Positions 11,785 to 24,267 of a DNA stretch of 64,000 nt are shown piece by piece; within the stretch, counting starts at the first letter, position 1, and the number at the start of each line of letters is the position of its first letter. Position numbers and translations under genes: made by a program. Origin of the DNA: Moniliophthora roreri (Eukaryota > Basidiomycota > Agaricomycetes > Agaricales > Marasmiaceae); NCBI GenBank assembly GCA_001466705.2, contig LATX02000211.1:682001-746000 (forward strand). Reading direction: 5' to 3'. The notes beneath the pieces are model-generated. The model saw nothing but the letters and a program-made list of their open reading frames with translations, made no database searches and was not told the origin of the DNA.

Positions 11785-12936
11785 TCGCGGCGTTGACGCG
11801 GAAACGTCACGTGTTCAGCCAAACGCGAGGGTGCGCGTGACTACAATCACATCCTCACAATCGCTGTCATCTGGATTTTGTCGGTCTGGATTTTAGAACA
11901 CCTGAACACGCTCTTGCTCTCAAATCAACTCCTCAGACAATGAGCTCAGCTTCCAGAAAAAAAATAAACTGTGATAAAGGAGCAGTTAGTAGAGCGGCTG
12001 GTTTATTATCAGCGTGAGTCCTCGTTAGATCTTTTCACCTATAACATTTCACTTTTCCAAAAGTCGAAGAACCCTCAAACGAACGATCTGAGATCACACA
12101 AAGCTAACCGTAGTCGCAGAGAAGGATAGCCAGAGACTCCTTGAAGTTGTTCAAATCGACTAAAATCCAAACATTACGAATGACTTGTTATAGCCCAGTC
12201 AGTCGGGCTAGGTGGCGTACCTATGTATCGTCGTATCAGAAACATGACTCATTATGACGGTACTGCATAACCCGTTGGCGCTGTATGAGCGCCAGCTGAG
12301 CGTGGATTTTCGATCTCCCAGTATTTGCGTTCGACCTGACGGTTCATTTCAGATAGAGGCAGCGGGTTAGACCGGTTGTCGGCCGTGCCGATTAACTTTG
12401 AAAACTGAGAGGTTGACCGCATCTCAGATAATTACCATGAAAGAGGACGGAAACCCATCATCGCACGAGGTCGTTGAAACGATTTGGATGCCCATAATCC
12501 TGATGAATAATACCCAAGCCCCCATGAACCCCAGGCAGTAAGGAAATTTTTATCCACGTCGTATTGGCTTACTTGCATGAATGGTTACAGGCGACTACAA
12601 TTGTCTGTCGAAGCCATTGAAACGATCTAGATGTTTCATGTCCACCTTCCCGGATGCGCCCCAAATCGTTCAATCGGGGATGAGTCCAACCTCTTTTGGG
12701 AGCTGCCAGACTTGATGCCCGCGACCATTTCTGTGGAGTGCAATCACTTCTATAGTTTCAGCAATTGTGGTGATAGTAGATTAACAACGACGGAGATGCA
12801 GAATAATTTGTTTATCAACTATGGTACTTACACTGAACACATTCCTATCGCACAAAGCACCCACGTCCAGGCTCCCAGCTCCGTCACCGAAATCAGGGTC
12901 TATAGCATGACAAGTACTGCTGCTCGCCATTCATCT
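11785..12936. other. Intergenic, no supported gene
   Basis: An ATG at 11940 opens a 25-codon frame ending at a good donor, but no convincing second exon follows, so it is not called. The plus frame 12631-13143 is mostly antisense to the BTB-like gene. No repeat was seen. Confidence 0.4.
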
Positions 12937-14081
12937 TTATATGGTCCTCTTGAACGAATATATCAGCAACTCAAGGTTACCACTAATAAAGAAACTAGAA
13001 ATCACCGTCGCCATAGACCACTCGGTGAGGATAGTACTCAGTCGAGTATCTCTGGCTTTGATACAATCATTGCAGGTGATACAACTTGTACGTGCAATGA
13101 CTGTTTCCCGGATGAGGCTTGTTGGCGTGTCTGTGTACAGTAATATCATCCCATAAGCCCCATTGTAACACCTCCACTCACTAGCTTTGATTTCCCAAGT
13201 CAAAGTGGCGATCGCCATATTCCACTTCTCCCTCAAGATGGTCTGATTCTCAATTCGACACTCTTCCGTCTCGTTATGAAAGTTGGGTTCCTTCTCCAAG
13301 AGACCCTTGAGAATACCTTCTCTTCCTACATGTAAACGGAACAAGCGGGAAAGGTATAGCGCCCCCATTTGTAGAGCTAGTTCCTCCGAAATATTTGACA
13401 GATCCACCGATAAGGTATGTGACGACGCTGCGCGCGCTAGGTCCTCTATGTCATGCTGTCCGGCGAAGGAGTATGTCTCCAAGGGATGTAGGGGGGCGAA
13501 AGACAAAATCCGATCAAAAAGATGCGTGTGGGGTACTATGACGGCCTTGGGCGGGATTCCGAATATGGATAACCATCCGATGCCTTTAGCGAGCACTTGG
13601 AAATCCAAGGCACTGCCAACTCCCGAGCCCGGTGTTGTGGTTGACTGGGCGATATTATAGATTGCCTGGAGAACGATATCTAGCTCAGAGGAAGAAATAT
13701 CTCGCAGGAAGATGAGTCGCTTCTCCTTCTCTTTGTAGGCGAGAGGAAGCAGACCCTTGAAATGATTATTCGAGTATTTGAGCAAGGTATATTCGTCCAC
13801 GTAGTACCCGACGGGATCGTAGGTGATGAGTATGACATTCACTGGGGGTCTGTCGAGATTTTGCGCGGTGTCTGGCCCGAAACTCTGCGAAATAGATATC
13901 GGAGCAGCCTTCTGATGTTGATATGAACTAGCAGCGGTGTGGAGCACTTCGTTTCTGTTGAGCTTCGTTGAGAGAGAGGAACGGCGAGTTGAATCAAGTG
14001 AGATCAGGCATACCGAGATTGTCGAAGGCTGAAGGATGTATTCCGATCCCTTTCACTCATATTGACTTGCTGGGAAGACAT
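12937..14081 (-). CDS. Agaricomycete BTB/POZ-like hypothetical protein
   Basis: Two exons: 14081-14014 and 13954-12937; 361 aa. The large exon alone has no ATG in frame; an upstream 68 bp exon starting MSSQQVNMSERDRN with a clean donor and acceptor supplies the start. Near residue 65 the protein reads YYVDEYTLLKYSNNHFKGLL, a POZ-like element, followed by RILSFAPLHPLETYSFAGQHD and LYLSRLFRLHVGREGILKGLL. These resemble a large family of fungal proteins, common in mushroom-forming species, in which a BTB-like domain is followed by an all-helical region with an APLHPLE motif. Near the C-terminus ITCNDCIKARDTRL supplies a conserved Cys pair. Known BTB folds mediate protein-protein contacts; no specific role can be given. 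Confidence 0.75.
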
Positions 14082-17000
14082 AGTCTGATCGGGATCGTCC
14101 TTTTATACCCTTTGCTGATAGAAACCATTATTAAAAGTCACGGGGTCTTCTACGGAAATTCTGTTTGTCGACTCGCTGAAAGAAATAGTGGGCCACACTC
14201 TTTCTAAAAGTGTTCGACACTGGTATTCGCGTGGCCCGACATCCAAGTACACCGGACTTTACCAATCACTTGAGCAATGCCTTTGGTCATATGAGCCGCA
14301 TATCGTGCACCAAACCCCATAGCTTGACCTTGATAGTCCTTCATGTCAGAGGACTGCATGAAGCGGTCGATAGGATGGCCGTGACGACAGTGAGCGATCC
14401 AAGTCTGTAGGGATAAGAGGCTTCCTTTGTCGAATGCTGTTTGGTCCGGGCTGAGGTGGGAACCTAATAAATTTGATCATGTCATTGGTTACGCTCGATG
14501 TGTGCCCATGAGCTCATGGTCACCGTCAGGATTGACTAGATGCCCCGCCCGCCCCTTGTGACCAGGTGCACTACCTCATCAGCTGAAGGGAAAATGCACC
14601 ACATCTCCATCCATCTGCCTAGAGTGTGGTGTATCTTGTTCCCGGACTCTTTCAAAATGCGAGTCTCGACGCGTAGCACCCCCTCTGAGAGTTAGGTTAG
14701 GCGTTAGAGGTTAGGCGTTAAGGGTTAGGCGGGTAAGAATTCGGGATTGAGATATATTTATTGCCAAAAAGGGTAGGGGTGCTGCTAAAAAGGTAAAAAG
14801 GGTGGTGGTGCATCTCATTGAATATGGCGTACTTGGCATGGTTGGTGTATCTGGTCACAGGGAGATGGGGGGGGTGAATTGTATATCCCCGGTTATCGTC
14901 AATTCCAAAGTTGCCACTTGTTTAATAAAATTCCCTTCACCTAAACTCAATCAACTTTTAGCGAGTTCCTTTACCACGTCTGACCGACCAAAAGAGCCTT
15001 CCACCCGCCCGAATCTGCGGTAGCAGCTGTACCACGCACCCTGCTTATCCATCAGGCCTAGTGACGGTACTGTCCTATTTGCCACTGCTAGTAGCTCCGG
15101 GCCAGGAAGGTCCACACATCCATAAATATAGCAGGCCAGCCACGATGTATGACGAGGATTGAGACAACTAGCCTCCACACCTTCTATCGCGTCTCAGAAG
15201 GGAGGCGAGGAAGAGCGCTGAAGACCATGAAATGCCTACCAGAGCAAGAGGTGTAGGCTCGTATTGAGGATTGGCTTGCACTTCCTAAAAACTGAGGAAA
15301 TGTTTGGGAGCAGGCTTTTTATAAGTGAACTACTTGAAGCAATCATTGCGGGGAAAGTGGGGATGGCGTTGCCGGGGAGCCGGAAATAGGGAAGCCTTGG
15401 AAAGGGACCTACTGGTTGAGTTTGACATTTCTTCGTACTAGAAGATGCGCGACGTGTCAGGCTCTGGCCATATGGAAACTTCGGTAAACTATACCTCATT
15501 TCTGCCACGGTCAGTGCAGAAACCCTTCGTAATATATGTAATGTTCAGCTTGCAATTCGTTTTGGATCTAACAAGACAGTTCTTTTAGCGTGGACCTCAC
15601 CGGAAGATTCACCATTTAACTAACGCGACAAGATATGCCTGAGCAAATTAAATAGTATCTTGAACCATACATCGGGGACTAGCTTCCGACTTCGAGTCGA
15701 CGATCTTGTTTGTTCTGCTGGAATACGGTTGTTGTTGAGTACGTTGGGTAGCCACGGGATGAACGTCTTTTGCGCACCTGTGCCATATTATTTTAAGCCT
15801 TTATTCATTTGTTGTTCCTTTGATCATGAAAAGTGCTCTAGTTTCGTTCTTTACTGTAGCTTGCAACAAATCAGATGGTGAATGAAATGAATCAGACGGT
15901 GAGAAAATATGTAAGCGCCCGAAGCTTTCAGATCCCACACGACGGTGACTCGGAGCACTCTCATCTTGGCATCCAGAAACCCGGGCGTGGCAAGCAAGTC
16001 TCCAGACGTCGGTGCACTGTCTGGACGAGCTCGAACTAGTATCAAGCATTCTAGCAGACTGCTTTGGAAGAGGCTTTGGAGAAAGGGAGGGCAATTGATG
16101 TTTCTCGACGTTTGATACCGTATAAAACTGATTTGCTAGACGATCGGTGTGTTCTTTGTTTTTCATTGGATTTCCTTCACTAACAAAACCCTCAGTCAAT
16201 GCCGGTCGGGACATAGAAATACTGGGCTGCGTCTGAACCTTTCCTAATCGAAACTCTGCGTTACACAAATTCAACGTATTTCTGCAACTCCTTTTCCCGA
16301 TAAGATCTCGACGATAACAAGCATGTCATATATTCCGCTTGTACTTCTACGACGACGACATTAATTTGGTCGCAATCTGACTGAGGTATTGTGTGCTTCA
16401 GTTCTAGGTAGGCCTTTGGCGGCAAGCGCCTGTTAGTCATCTATGATTTGTGACTGACTTAGCCATGTTTAGCAACCCCAAATTGCAGGCGATGGCGAAA
16501 AACTGAGGACAAAAGGCAACACTAGCGTGTATAAAAGCCCGGGATGTCTTATCCGATGGTTTGCTCTACGCTTCCATCCGTTGTCCGTCCCTGAACCCTC
16601 TCTTTCCCGAAGGTTGAAGTTCAAAATGGTATCTGGGGTTTGACACGTTCTTCGGCAACTCCGATTGCGGAAGGAGGTCTCAGTTCTTGCCTCAGCCTGG
16701 TTCAGTTGTCCTTGCGGGAATCCTCTTCTGATCAAGCCGTCGCTAGGCATACCGATTCTACTATCTGTCACCTGTGTGTAAATTTGAAATCTCTTTCCTT
16801 CCCATCGGTAACGTTTTCTCCTTTGGGCATGTTAATTGCAGAACTGGAAACCTGCCAACTGGTCTCCATATCCTTCACCTTAAATTCTGCAGTGCTTGCA
16901 AAAAGCTCAAGTGTTCTCGATAACCCCTGACAAACCCCACGACCCTGCGATGCTAGCCGCGGCTTACGCGCTGACCGAGACTGATTCATAAGCCGAAACG

Positions 17001-17165
17001 GTGGATCGGACCGAGACCATCCCAGGATTTGTAATGCACCAACTGATCTACTTTGAACCGTAAAAGCGGATATAGGATGTAATTCTTGACGTCCTACATT
17101 ACCTCCATCTTTCAAGTTTCAAAACGATCTTTCTTAAATCGCTCTCCGATACTCATTTCCTCGAA
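14082..17165. other. Long intergenic stretch
   Basis: About 3.1 kb without a supported gene between the BTB-like gene and the bZIP gene. It contains the TTAGG-like tract listed separately. Frames such as 15236-15508 and 15801-16274 on minus lack domains, and the latter has no ATG at its start. The last few hundred bases must include the bZIP promoter; no motif stands out. Confidence 0.45.
14687..14735 (+). repeat. Degenerate TTAGG-like tandem tract
   Basis: Several imperfect units of GTTAGG/GTTAGGCG/GTTAAGGG follow each other within about 50 bp (GTTAGGTTAGGCG, then AGGTTAGGCG and AAGGGTTAGGCG). The units resemble the fungal telomere repeat TTAGGG but are irregular. It is likely a short interstitial tract or a simple minisatellite. 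Confidence 0.6.
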
Positions 17166-18128
17166 ATGCCCTCACACCTCAACGGCTTGAATATCATACA
17201 TCCGGCTCAGCCACAAGTCGACCCACAGGACCTCCTTTCCGGTCCAGCATTTCCCGACCTCTCAGCGCAACTCGCGCTTTGGACAAATTTACCATTCGAA
17301 AGCGAAGAGAGTCCGGTGCTATCTCGTGACGAAAAATTAAAGTCTACAATTGAAGAGAGCGGGGAAGAGAAGGGAGGAACGGCGCCGCATGAATCCCATG
17401 TCAACGTTGTGACAGGGACGAGTTCAGGCAACCTCGACCAGCGGACGTCTCAGAGCCCTACCGTGCAGCAGCAACAGCCTACTTTCGATTTTAACCAACT
17501 CCTGGCTGGGTTCAATCTCGATGCTTTGCAGCATCAGCAGCAGTCACAAGTGCCTCACTCGGCATCGGCTGTTTCCCTTGCACAACTTCTTGCGCTACAT
17601 TCTCTCACGCAGGGCACTCCCATGTACGCGCCATCACTACCCCATTCGCAATCGATCCAACCAGCACCAGCCGCCCAAATTCACTCCCAACAATCACCGG
17701 CTACTGCTTCGTCCGGTTCTCCCAGACATGATCCTAGTAGCATTCGCGAAATTTCTCCTCCTGTGAAGCGTTCCAGAGCGCGGAAATCATCTGTTTCTAC
17801 TACAGACTCTTCGATTAGTCCAATTGACTCCGGAGCCGCTGCTCTTGCTGCTGAGGACAAACGCCGGAGAAATACCGCTGCAAGCGCTCGATTCCGGTTG
17901 AAGAAGAAGGAACGTGAGTTTGCCTTGGAGAACAAGGCAAAGGAACTGGAACTCAGGGTTAGCGAGCTCGAGAGGGAATGTGAAGGTTTGAGAAGAGAGA
18001 ATGGCTGGTTAAAGGGTCTCGTCATTGGCGTAACAGGCGCTGCTCAGAATAACGCTACGTCGGCACCTCAGCAGGCTCAAAGTCCTCCGGTACTCGCTGG
18101 GATGCGGAGACCTAGAGAGAGCGAATAG
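17166..18128 (+). CDS. bZIP transcription factor (Cys3/GCN4-like), 320 aa
   Basis: Single exon, 320 aa, starting MPSHLNGLNIIHPAQPQ. Residues 1-220 are Gln-, Ser- and Pro-rich, typical of an activation region. A basic region at about 229-250, DKRRRNTAASARFRLKKKER, has the NxxxAxxxxR-type DNA-contact pattern (NTAASARFR). A leucine zipper follows at about 255-290 with a heptad pattern through LELRVSELERECEGLRREN and LKGL. The RRNTAASARFR core is characteristic of fungal factors related to Cys3/MetR, which control sulfur assimilation, and to Gcn4. Which regulon applies here is not readable. No introns; no close neighbour suggests co-regulation. Confidence 0.9.
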   Translation: MPSHLNGLNIIHPAQPQVDPQDLLSGPAFPDLSAQLALWTNLPFESEESPVLSRDEKLKSTIEESGEEKGGTAPHESHVNVVTGTSSGNLDQRTSQSPTVQQQQPTFDFNQLLAGFNLDALQHQQQSQVPHSASAVSLAQLLALHSLTQGTPMYAPSLPHSQSIQPAPAAQIHSQQSPATASSGSPRHDPSSIREISPPVKRSRARKSSVSTTDSSISPIDSGAAALAAEDKRRRNTAASARFRLKKKEREFALENKAKELELRVSELERECEGLRRENGWLKGLVIGVTGAAQNNATSAPQQAQSPPVLAGMRRPRESE

Positions 18129-20346
18129 ACCCGCTCTTTTTCCCGTCCTAACTGAATTCCACGTACGTTTTTTATTTGCTTTAGATGTAAGTTCTGTCAC
18201 AAAACGGCCTATTCTTTGTTGCTCTGTGTACAGTATTTGATTGTGCAGCTTACGAAGTTAACACTATCTACAACTATACGTCAGCTTAGGACTGTCTTCA
18301 ACAACGCCACAAGGAACATCAAAATTATGCTACACTGTACACTTTAGTTTTGTATGTAGCGCTACAGAGGTAGAAGTAGAAGGCCATTGTACTCTGAATG
18401 CGGACGATTGCGCAATCCAGCTTCCCTATTGCACAAGTAACCTTTCCATTTGAGTGTGATCCGAAGACCAGGTAATTGATGTACCTGCTGAAGCATTGAC
18501 AATTACAATTCATTGTCACCCTCATAGTACCCGCCGCTCCCATAGCATTGCTATAAGCGGAGATAGACGGGATGGGAAGGGAAGCCTTCAGGGAATCAGG
18601 GAGTCAGCAGACCCCTGTATACCACAAAGTTATGGAAAGACTTTCCTAAGTTGAAAATAATCAAATTGACGACTACTTTGAAGTTTAGTCCATCCCAAGT
18701 GTGTTGCTACTGTGTACAGTACACCTGGTTCCCTCGGGTTCCTTTGTGTGGTTCGACACGTGTTCTGCCCGAGTTGCGAAGGAAGTTCCAGAGGAATTCC
18801 TCTTCTGATGCTTCGGAATCGCCATAGGTATAAGCATGCGCATGGATCATCATCCAGGAGTAAACTGAAAGGAGCGGTGCCGAGAGTTCCATGAGGACCA
18901 GTTGATGTATTTTCAGACACCGTAGACTTATTCATGGACGACAAAGATAATCGCAAGACGAGTTTCGCAGCTACCACGGTGATGTTCAAGCCTGAGACCA
19001 CATTAATGAACCTATATGAAATTTCGATTCATCTCATACCACCTCCCAAGAGTCCCAATCACGATACCTTTTTCCAGCAATTCGTCAACGAATTTTTGCA
19101 TGTGGCAGATGTAGACCAACTGGACCACCCGATGTCCAACGATCCCTAGCGACTAAGATCTTCGCCGCGACCTACTTTGGGTCAGCTCCTGAGTATTCTG
19201 CAGCCTGAAGTTGCTATCGGCAATCTCGTCCAGGGAGAAGTAACAACCGGGAACTGAGTTGACGGTATGTGGCTTTGTAGTGTATGTATGGTTTGTGCGT
19301 GCCATCGCAGGATGTAAGCTGAAGATATAATTGATCTCTGTGACCAAGCGAGTGTTCGCAGCGTTTACAGTCTGCCTTCAAGGGGCGAGCGTCAGATGGC
19401 TGAGATTGTATTCATCTGCATATCAAGTCGGATTGATACTTGGAGCAATGGAGAAGGCGAAGAGAATAGTAAGATTATAACTTCTTGTCCTCCACAAACC
19501 GCTCCAAAACCCAGATACGATGTCCGAGCATTTGAGATGAGTCACAGAGCGGAATAATCGAAGTTCTGTATTGGGAAGCGGGAAATGGACTTTGATCTAT
19601 TTGCCTAACATTGAACACAACCTACTGGACATTATCCTGCGAGGACCCAACGAGCTAGGTTCGGTAGTCTGTGTGGAGTCGGAATTAACGTCTGTGCTTG
19701 GATCTTCGAGGCTCGCAAAAACGCACAGAAAGGAAACCTCCAAATGATGCTTGGCGCCGAGATCGATGGATTTCCGTTATGCGGATACCGCATGAGAGGG
19801 TCTGATACTAGACCCGGCCGCCCTGTACTACGTCGTCGCCTGGTCGTCGCTATGAACATTTAATTGAATGCAGAGCGCTTTTCTCAGCACAACAAATAGC
19901 ATGAGACCGAGCAGCCCAAACAATGTATCGGTACACCTAGTACTCGCGGCGAAAATATAGATGGCAGCGCCAATGGATTCGATGATAGTAAGATTTAGCG
20001 TGATTGTTTGGATGAGAGGAGGATTGCCTCATATTCACCTTCTGATATGATTGCACTGAAGAACGGACGCCTTCAAAAGTATGTGCCATCTTGTACAAAA
20101 TTGAATAAATGATGAGTGGTCGGGACTCGACGGGCTACCGCTGGTAGTGGTGAACTCCATGCACGACTGCTTAGGTCGGGAAGGTGGAGTATGCGAGTAT
20201 CCATTCCGGCGGCAAAATTCTGAGGTAGTAGTTGTTAGCCATGGAAGACGTGAAGAAAGCCAATTTTCAACCAAGCGCTTAATTCGGCCGGCATCTCAAA
20301 GCACAACGTGCATTAGTAACAGAAAGCGCCGGTTTCCTCCTGCATT
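18129..20346. other. Long intergenic stretch
   Basis: About 2.2 kb with only short unsupported frames on both strands (for example 18630-19001 minus and 18934-19149 plus, which overlap each other). Some minus-strand pieces look protein-like (EEEFLWNFLRNSG near 18780) but cannot be joined into a model. No repeat was identified. Confidence 0.4.
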
Positions 20347-21616
20347 ATGCCACAAGATGTAGAGGATCCCACTTTCAATCCTTTCGACGATCTTCTCGAC
20401 TCCTTGGATCCACCTGTGACTACAGAGGGTGATGCAAAGCTACACTTAGCAGGAACAAAAGGCTCTAGAACGCCGCTCACCATCGTCACAGGTCACCAAA
20501 GGACACAGGTGGAACCTGGCCAATATCACCACCCTCTCCGCAGTGCTGGGAGTCCGAAAGGAATTGAAGATACAGGCGTAACTCGGCCACATTTGAATCG
20601 AGCGCTTACAGGGAAGCTGATAGATTTTGAAGAGGATTCAGGGAGCGATAAGCTGGACGAAGAAGTAGATGGGGAGATTGTTCTCGTTCATCAGGTATGT
20701 TGCTACTTAGCGGATGAGACGTTTCCTCGCTTACTTTCCATAGGTCGCACCGAAAGACTCTCTTGCAGGCGTTGCGCTGAAATATGGCATATCCCTAGCC
20801 GATTTACGACGCGCTAATCATCTCTGGTCCTCCGATTCTATCCATCTCAGAAAGGAACTGTACATACCTGTCGGCAAGACGTCCCATGCAGCGTCGAAGG
20901 TGAAATCTTGCAATGTTGTGGGAAGTCCTGCCGACGTGATATCACCTGTGAACGACAAGTTAAAACCGTCCACTGGAACAATCCGAAGGATTCCTGCCAA
21001 GCAGCTGTCCTTCTTTCCGCCACCTACAAAGCCGAATATTCCTCCGGATACTTCACAATGTCTTTCTATTGACGTTGCTGATACCCCACAGAAACCGTAT
21101 CATGCACGCTATCTTTCCACTCCATCAACGTCTTTGAACTCGATCCTTACTGCACTACCAATTGCAGCATCTACCAGGGACACTATCATGGCCCGTCTAT
21201 CATTTGATAGCCCAGGCTCTAGCTATAGTGACCAGGAGCAACGTAACCGAGAAGACCACGAATTAGACGATGTCCGTGCCAGTCGTCATGCCCGCAGCTT
21301 CTCACAGGATGCCATACGCGATGATAGACCAAATTCAAAGCTCGGTGAATCCACGACGCCCAATCACACCACCACTCGTTACCAGCCTTCTGTCATGCAA
21401 TACCGTAATTCATCCGCGGAGACAGAGGGTCGGCCCTTTTCCAAGCATATCCGCACCGTGCAGCTTGAGCCGTCGCCGACGATGCAGATGCCAGTGCTAA
21501 AGAAGGTCCCGTCGAGGTCAAAGACGATATCAAGCTCAGACGGGACGACTAAAAGGACAAGGACTATGCTTATAGACATCGATTTCGAACCTCCTAGCGA
21601 CGAACCGTCTCGGTAG
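20347..21616 (+). CDS. Intracellular LysM-domain protein, 406 aa
   Basis: Two exons: 20347-20694 and 20744-21616; 406 aa. A LysM module spans roughly residues 112-160 and is assembled over the intron: IVLVHQVAPKDSLAGVALKY, then GISLADLRRANHLW and IHLRKELYIPV, with the usual start (HxVxxxDSLxGVALKY) and the closing leucine-rich strand. There is no signal peptide; the N-terminus is acidic (MPQDVEDPTFNPFDDLLDSL). The rest is disordered and Ser/Thr/Pro-rich with KKVPSRSK-type basic patches. This fits the cytosolic/peripheral LYSMD-like class rather than secreted chitin-binding LysM effectors. Known animal LYSMD proteins are poorly characterised, so the function is open. Confidence 0.82.
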
Positions 21617-23479
21617 CATCCGAATCATTGTCAACCGCGAGTACCTTCGCGTTGACGGGGAACTATTCACGTGCGTGGAGAGAGAGATATCTCGGTAAGC
21701 CACCATCGTCCTCAAGTACATTGGATACATCTACTCACGTCACAATCTTGGTTGCACTTTTTGATAGTTTCGAAAGTCTGGCAAAAGTGCATGACATCAG
21801 AGCCAATTTACTGGGTTACACCCATGAATTACCATCTATAGTCACGACACTTTAGCTCGTTTCGCACGAGCGTGCGATTGAGCAAAACCTTAGTTACGAT
21901 GGCATCCCGGCACGGAACGCCCATCTTTCATCGGTACTCCAGGGGGACGTCCGCACATGAATGGAAGCGGCATGCTTAGTTGCTGTCGGGCGCAAGCTTG
22001 GGGCTGTCCAGTACCCCGAGGGAATGGATGTCTGCCCCTAACGTCGAGCTCTATCTACACATGTACGATCTGTATTTCTCTGCGGCATAGAGTTTTAAAT
22101 TTCTCAGACCCGCCGAACTGGTTTTGAAGTGTGAGGGGGCTCGTTATGAAGACATCGCGGTATATGCTATCAACACGAGTCCGTCCAGACCATACATCAT
22201 CTTACGATCTTGATAATGAAGGTCAATAGATTAGACTTTGAAAACATGATGTGATGGCTGTCGACGTGGCTTCCGCGCTTGTGGAAAGGACACTCCATAG
22301 CCTCACAGTCCAAAGTTGTCATCTTTCTCCCATCGATCTCATTCCCTTGTACATATTCCAAGCTCCGGCATATGACACCACGTGAGTACACTCATCTTCC
22401 CACATATCTTCTGACAACGGCTCGTCCAGACTTGCAGAAGCAGTGTTATGATCTTTTGGTCAAGCTATTACAGTAACAGGACGATACCTTCTAGAAGTAG
22501 AGACTTCCCATTGTTGATTTGATTGTCCTCCATTCTCAAATACATCGGCGGTTTTGGCGTGGGTGCTGCGGCCATTCCCACCTTGATACATTCTGTCGTC
22601 AGTGTCCCGTTTTGGGCAACGGTGCGTGTGAATCTGGACTTATCTAGTACATTTTGGTGGTATAAGGGTGATCTTCTGGCAGTCGAAAGCCTGTGCACCG
22701 GGTTCACCTTGGGGTCGACGAAAAGCTTGCCATCCCTTATTAGTATCAGCTTTGTTCATCACTCCATCTCGCTTCTCCCGATCCTGGGTTCCTGTCGCGA
22801 TTGGTGCCATGGTACTTACCGGTGGCACGATAGCTTTTACTCGACGAGGAGACAGCAAGGTCGAGAAACTTGATTCGTTAAGAACCCGTATTTACCGCTC
22901 AACCCGGATGAGTGAGTAAGCTCACTTTTCACTCTTCGACCGGAGTTCTGATGATGATGACGACTATTATCTTTGGAATGGTAGTTTCGCGGTCTTAGGG
23001 AGGCGGTACTGGTGATGATGAGAAGGACGAATGTGGTACTAGTCTAAGGACGTCCACAGGTCCAAGAACAAGTCCTACTTAGACCTCGGCATTAGTCCGC
23101 CTTTGCTATTTCGCCGCGCATAGGTATGAGGAAGAATGACGTATGCATATGACATTTGTATATGGCTGACAGGGTAACCTCGATTTCGATGCCATCGTTG
23201 TTCTGAGAATATCTCAGAGCTCAAAAGGTGGCACCGTACCCATGCCAAAGTCATCTTCTACGCCACAACACCAATAAGTCGAATCAACCAATTCTTTGGT
23301 ACCAGTCTGTGATTATGTTCTCGGGAAACTGCCACCGCCGACAACATTGGATGGATTCATCATTCTAGTCTATAGCTGGTTGATTATATCGTCAAAGTAT
23401 CACACCGGCGAATTACCAGGTCGCCGAAAATTACCAATGGCTAAGCAGCAATCTCAGATAGATGGTCAAACCATGATGG
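21617..23479. other. Intergenic, possible gene remnants
   Basis: No complete gene. A fragment at 21628-21855 (NYSRAWRERYLGKPP) and another at 22523-22920 (YIGGFGVGAAAIPTLIHS, then VAIGAMVLTGGTIAF) look like coding sequence, the second with membrane-like segments, but stops and frame changes separate them and I could not find a start-to-stop model. An ATG at 22251 opens a 43-codon frame that runs into a stop soon after a plausible intron. Confidence 0.35.
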
Positions 23480-23482
23480 TTA

Positions 23483-24267
23483 GAGCCTGTTCGGATAAGA
23501 TGCCAAAATTTTTGATTCTGACGTTTCGCATGTCGGAAACTGCCGGCGGCCGTTCCCACCACTATATTTCCTTATCCTCCTTTGTTATCTAGCGAAGTCC
23601 TGGTAGTTCTTTCATATCTACCTACCTATAAGCTATCTATGACATGGTGAGAATCATAAGATGTCAATTTGCTGTCAACATGAGGATACAAGGTCATGCA
23701 AAGCTCCCAATCCACTATGAAAGACATTGCCAAGTCACACAAGTTGCTGACAATAGCAAAATATAGCAGTATAGGCAGTTTTTACAGCCAACCACTCACG
23801 TTACAATGACTGAAGGGATTCAGTATACATCAAAAGAGGTCTCAAGGCCACAAGCACTCAATCAAGCGCTCATCAGACTTCAGGCTGACGTCGTAAGTGG
23901 TGGGTCTTTGACTACTTTTAATGAGCGCTCACCCTTCCCAGGCTCTAATAACATGCTGGGGAACTTATTATTGTATGTGAGGTGCTGTGAACAGCATATA
24001 GGATGTGGTTGAAAGGGTATAAATATTGTCTTGGTCACTTCTACATGCAGTTTGGGATTGTAGGAGATATTATTTGGGATATTGAGGGTTTAAAGAGTCT
24101 AGAGCATATATATGTATATTCTCATTGTCATCCTGATAATTCTGAGTACAAGGGAATGTCGAAAATATGGCCAGGAACCGAATGTAAGTGGTGGGAACGG
24201 GCGCCGGCAGTTTCCGACATGCGAAACGCGAGAATCAAAAATTTTGGCATCTTATCCGAATAGGCTC
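23483..24267. mobile_element. 785 bp PIF/Harbinger-like MITE with 81 bp terminal inverted repeats
   Basis: The left arm 23483-23563 begins GAGCCTGTTCGGATAAG and the right arm 24187-24267 is its reverse complement with 4 mismatches in 81 bases. Each arm ends at a TTA trinucleotide (23480-23482 and 24268-24270), a 3 bp target-site duplication. A three-base TTA/TAA duplication and an end resembling GGGCCTGTTTGG are hallmarks of the PIF/Harbinger superfamily. The interior has no transposase frame, so the element is non-autonomous and moves in trans if at all. The arms differ slightly, so the copy is not brand new but is well preserved. It ends 87 bp from the stop codon of the GLTP gene. Confidence 0.88.

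Noticed and set aside
11940..12016. Short ATG exon ending at a good GTGAGT donor
   Set aside because: Every acceptor tried leads quickly to a stop or to a product of about 70 residues with no similarity I recognise.
12631..13143. 170-codon plus-strand open frame
   Set aside because: It is largely antisense to the last exon of the BTB-like gene, which has family-level support on the other strand. No domain is seen.
13283..13660. 125-codon plus-strand frame
   Set aside because: Entirely antisense to the BTB-like coding exon; its basic, Ser-rich composition is a shadow effect.
15801..16274. 157-codon minus-strand frame
   Set aside because: It opens with TTG, the first ATG is internal, and there is no domain or conserved-looking segment.
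20347..21616. LysM gene as a secreted chitin-binding effector
   Set aside because: No signal peptide, only one LysM, and long disordered flanks; an intracellular LysM type fits better.
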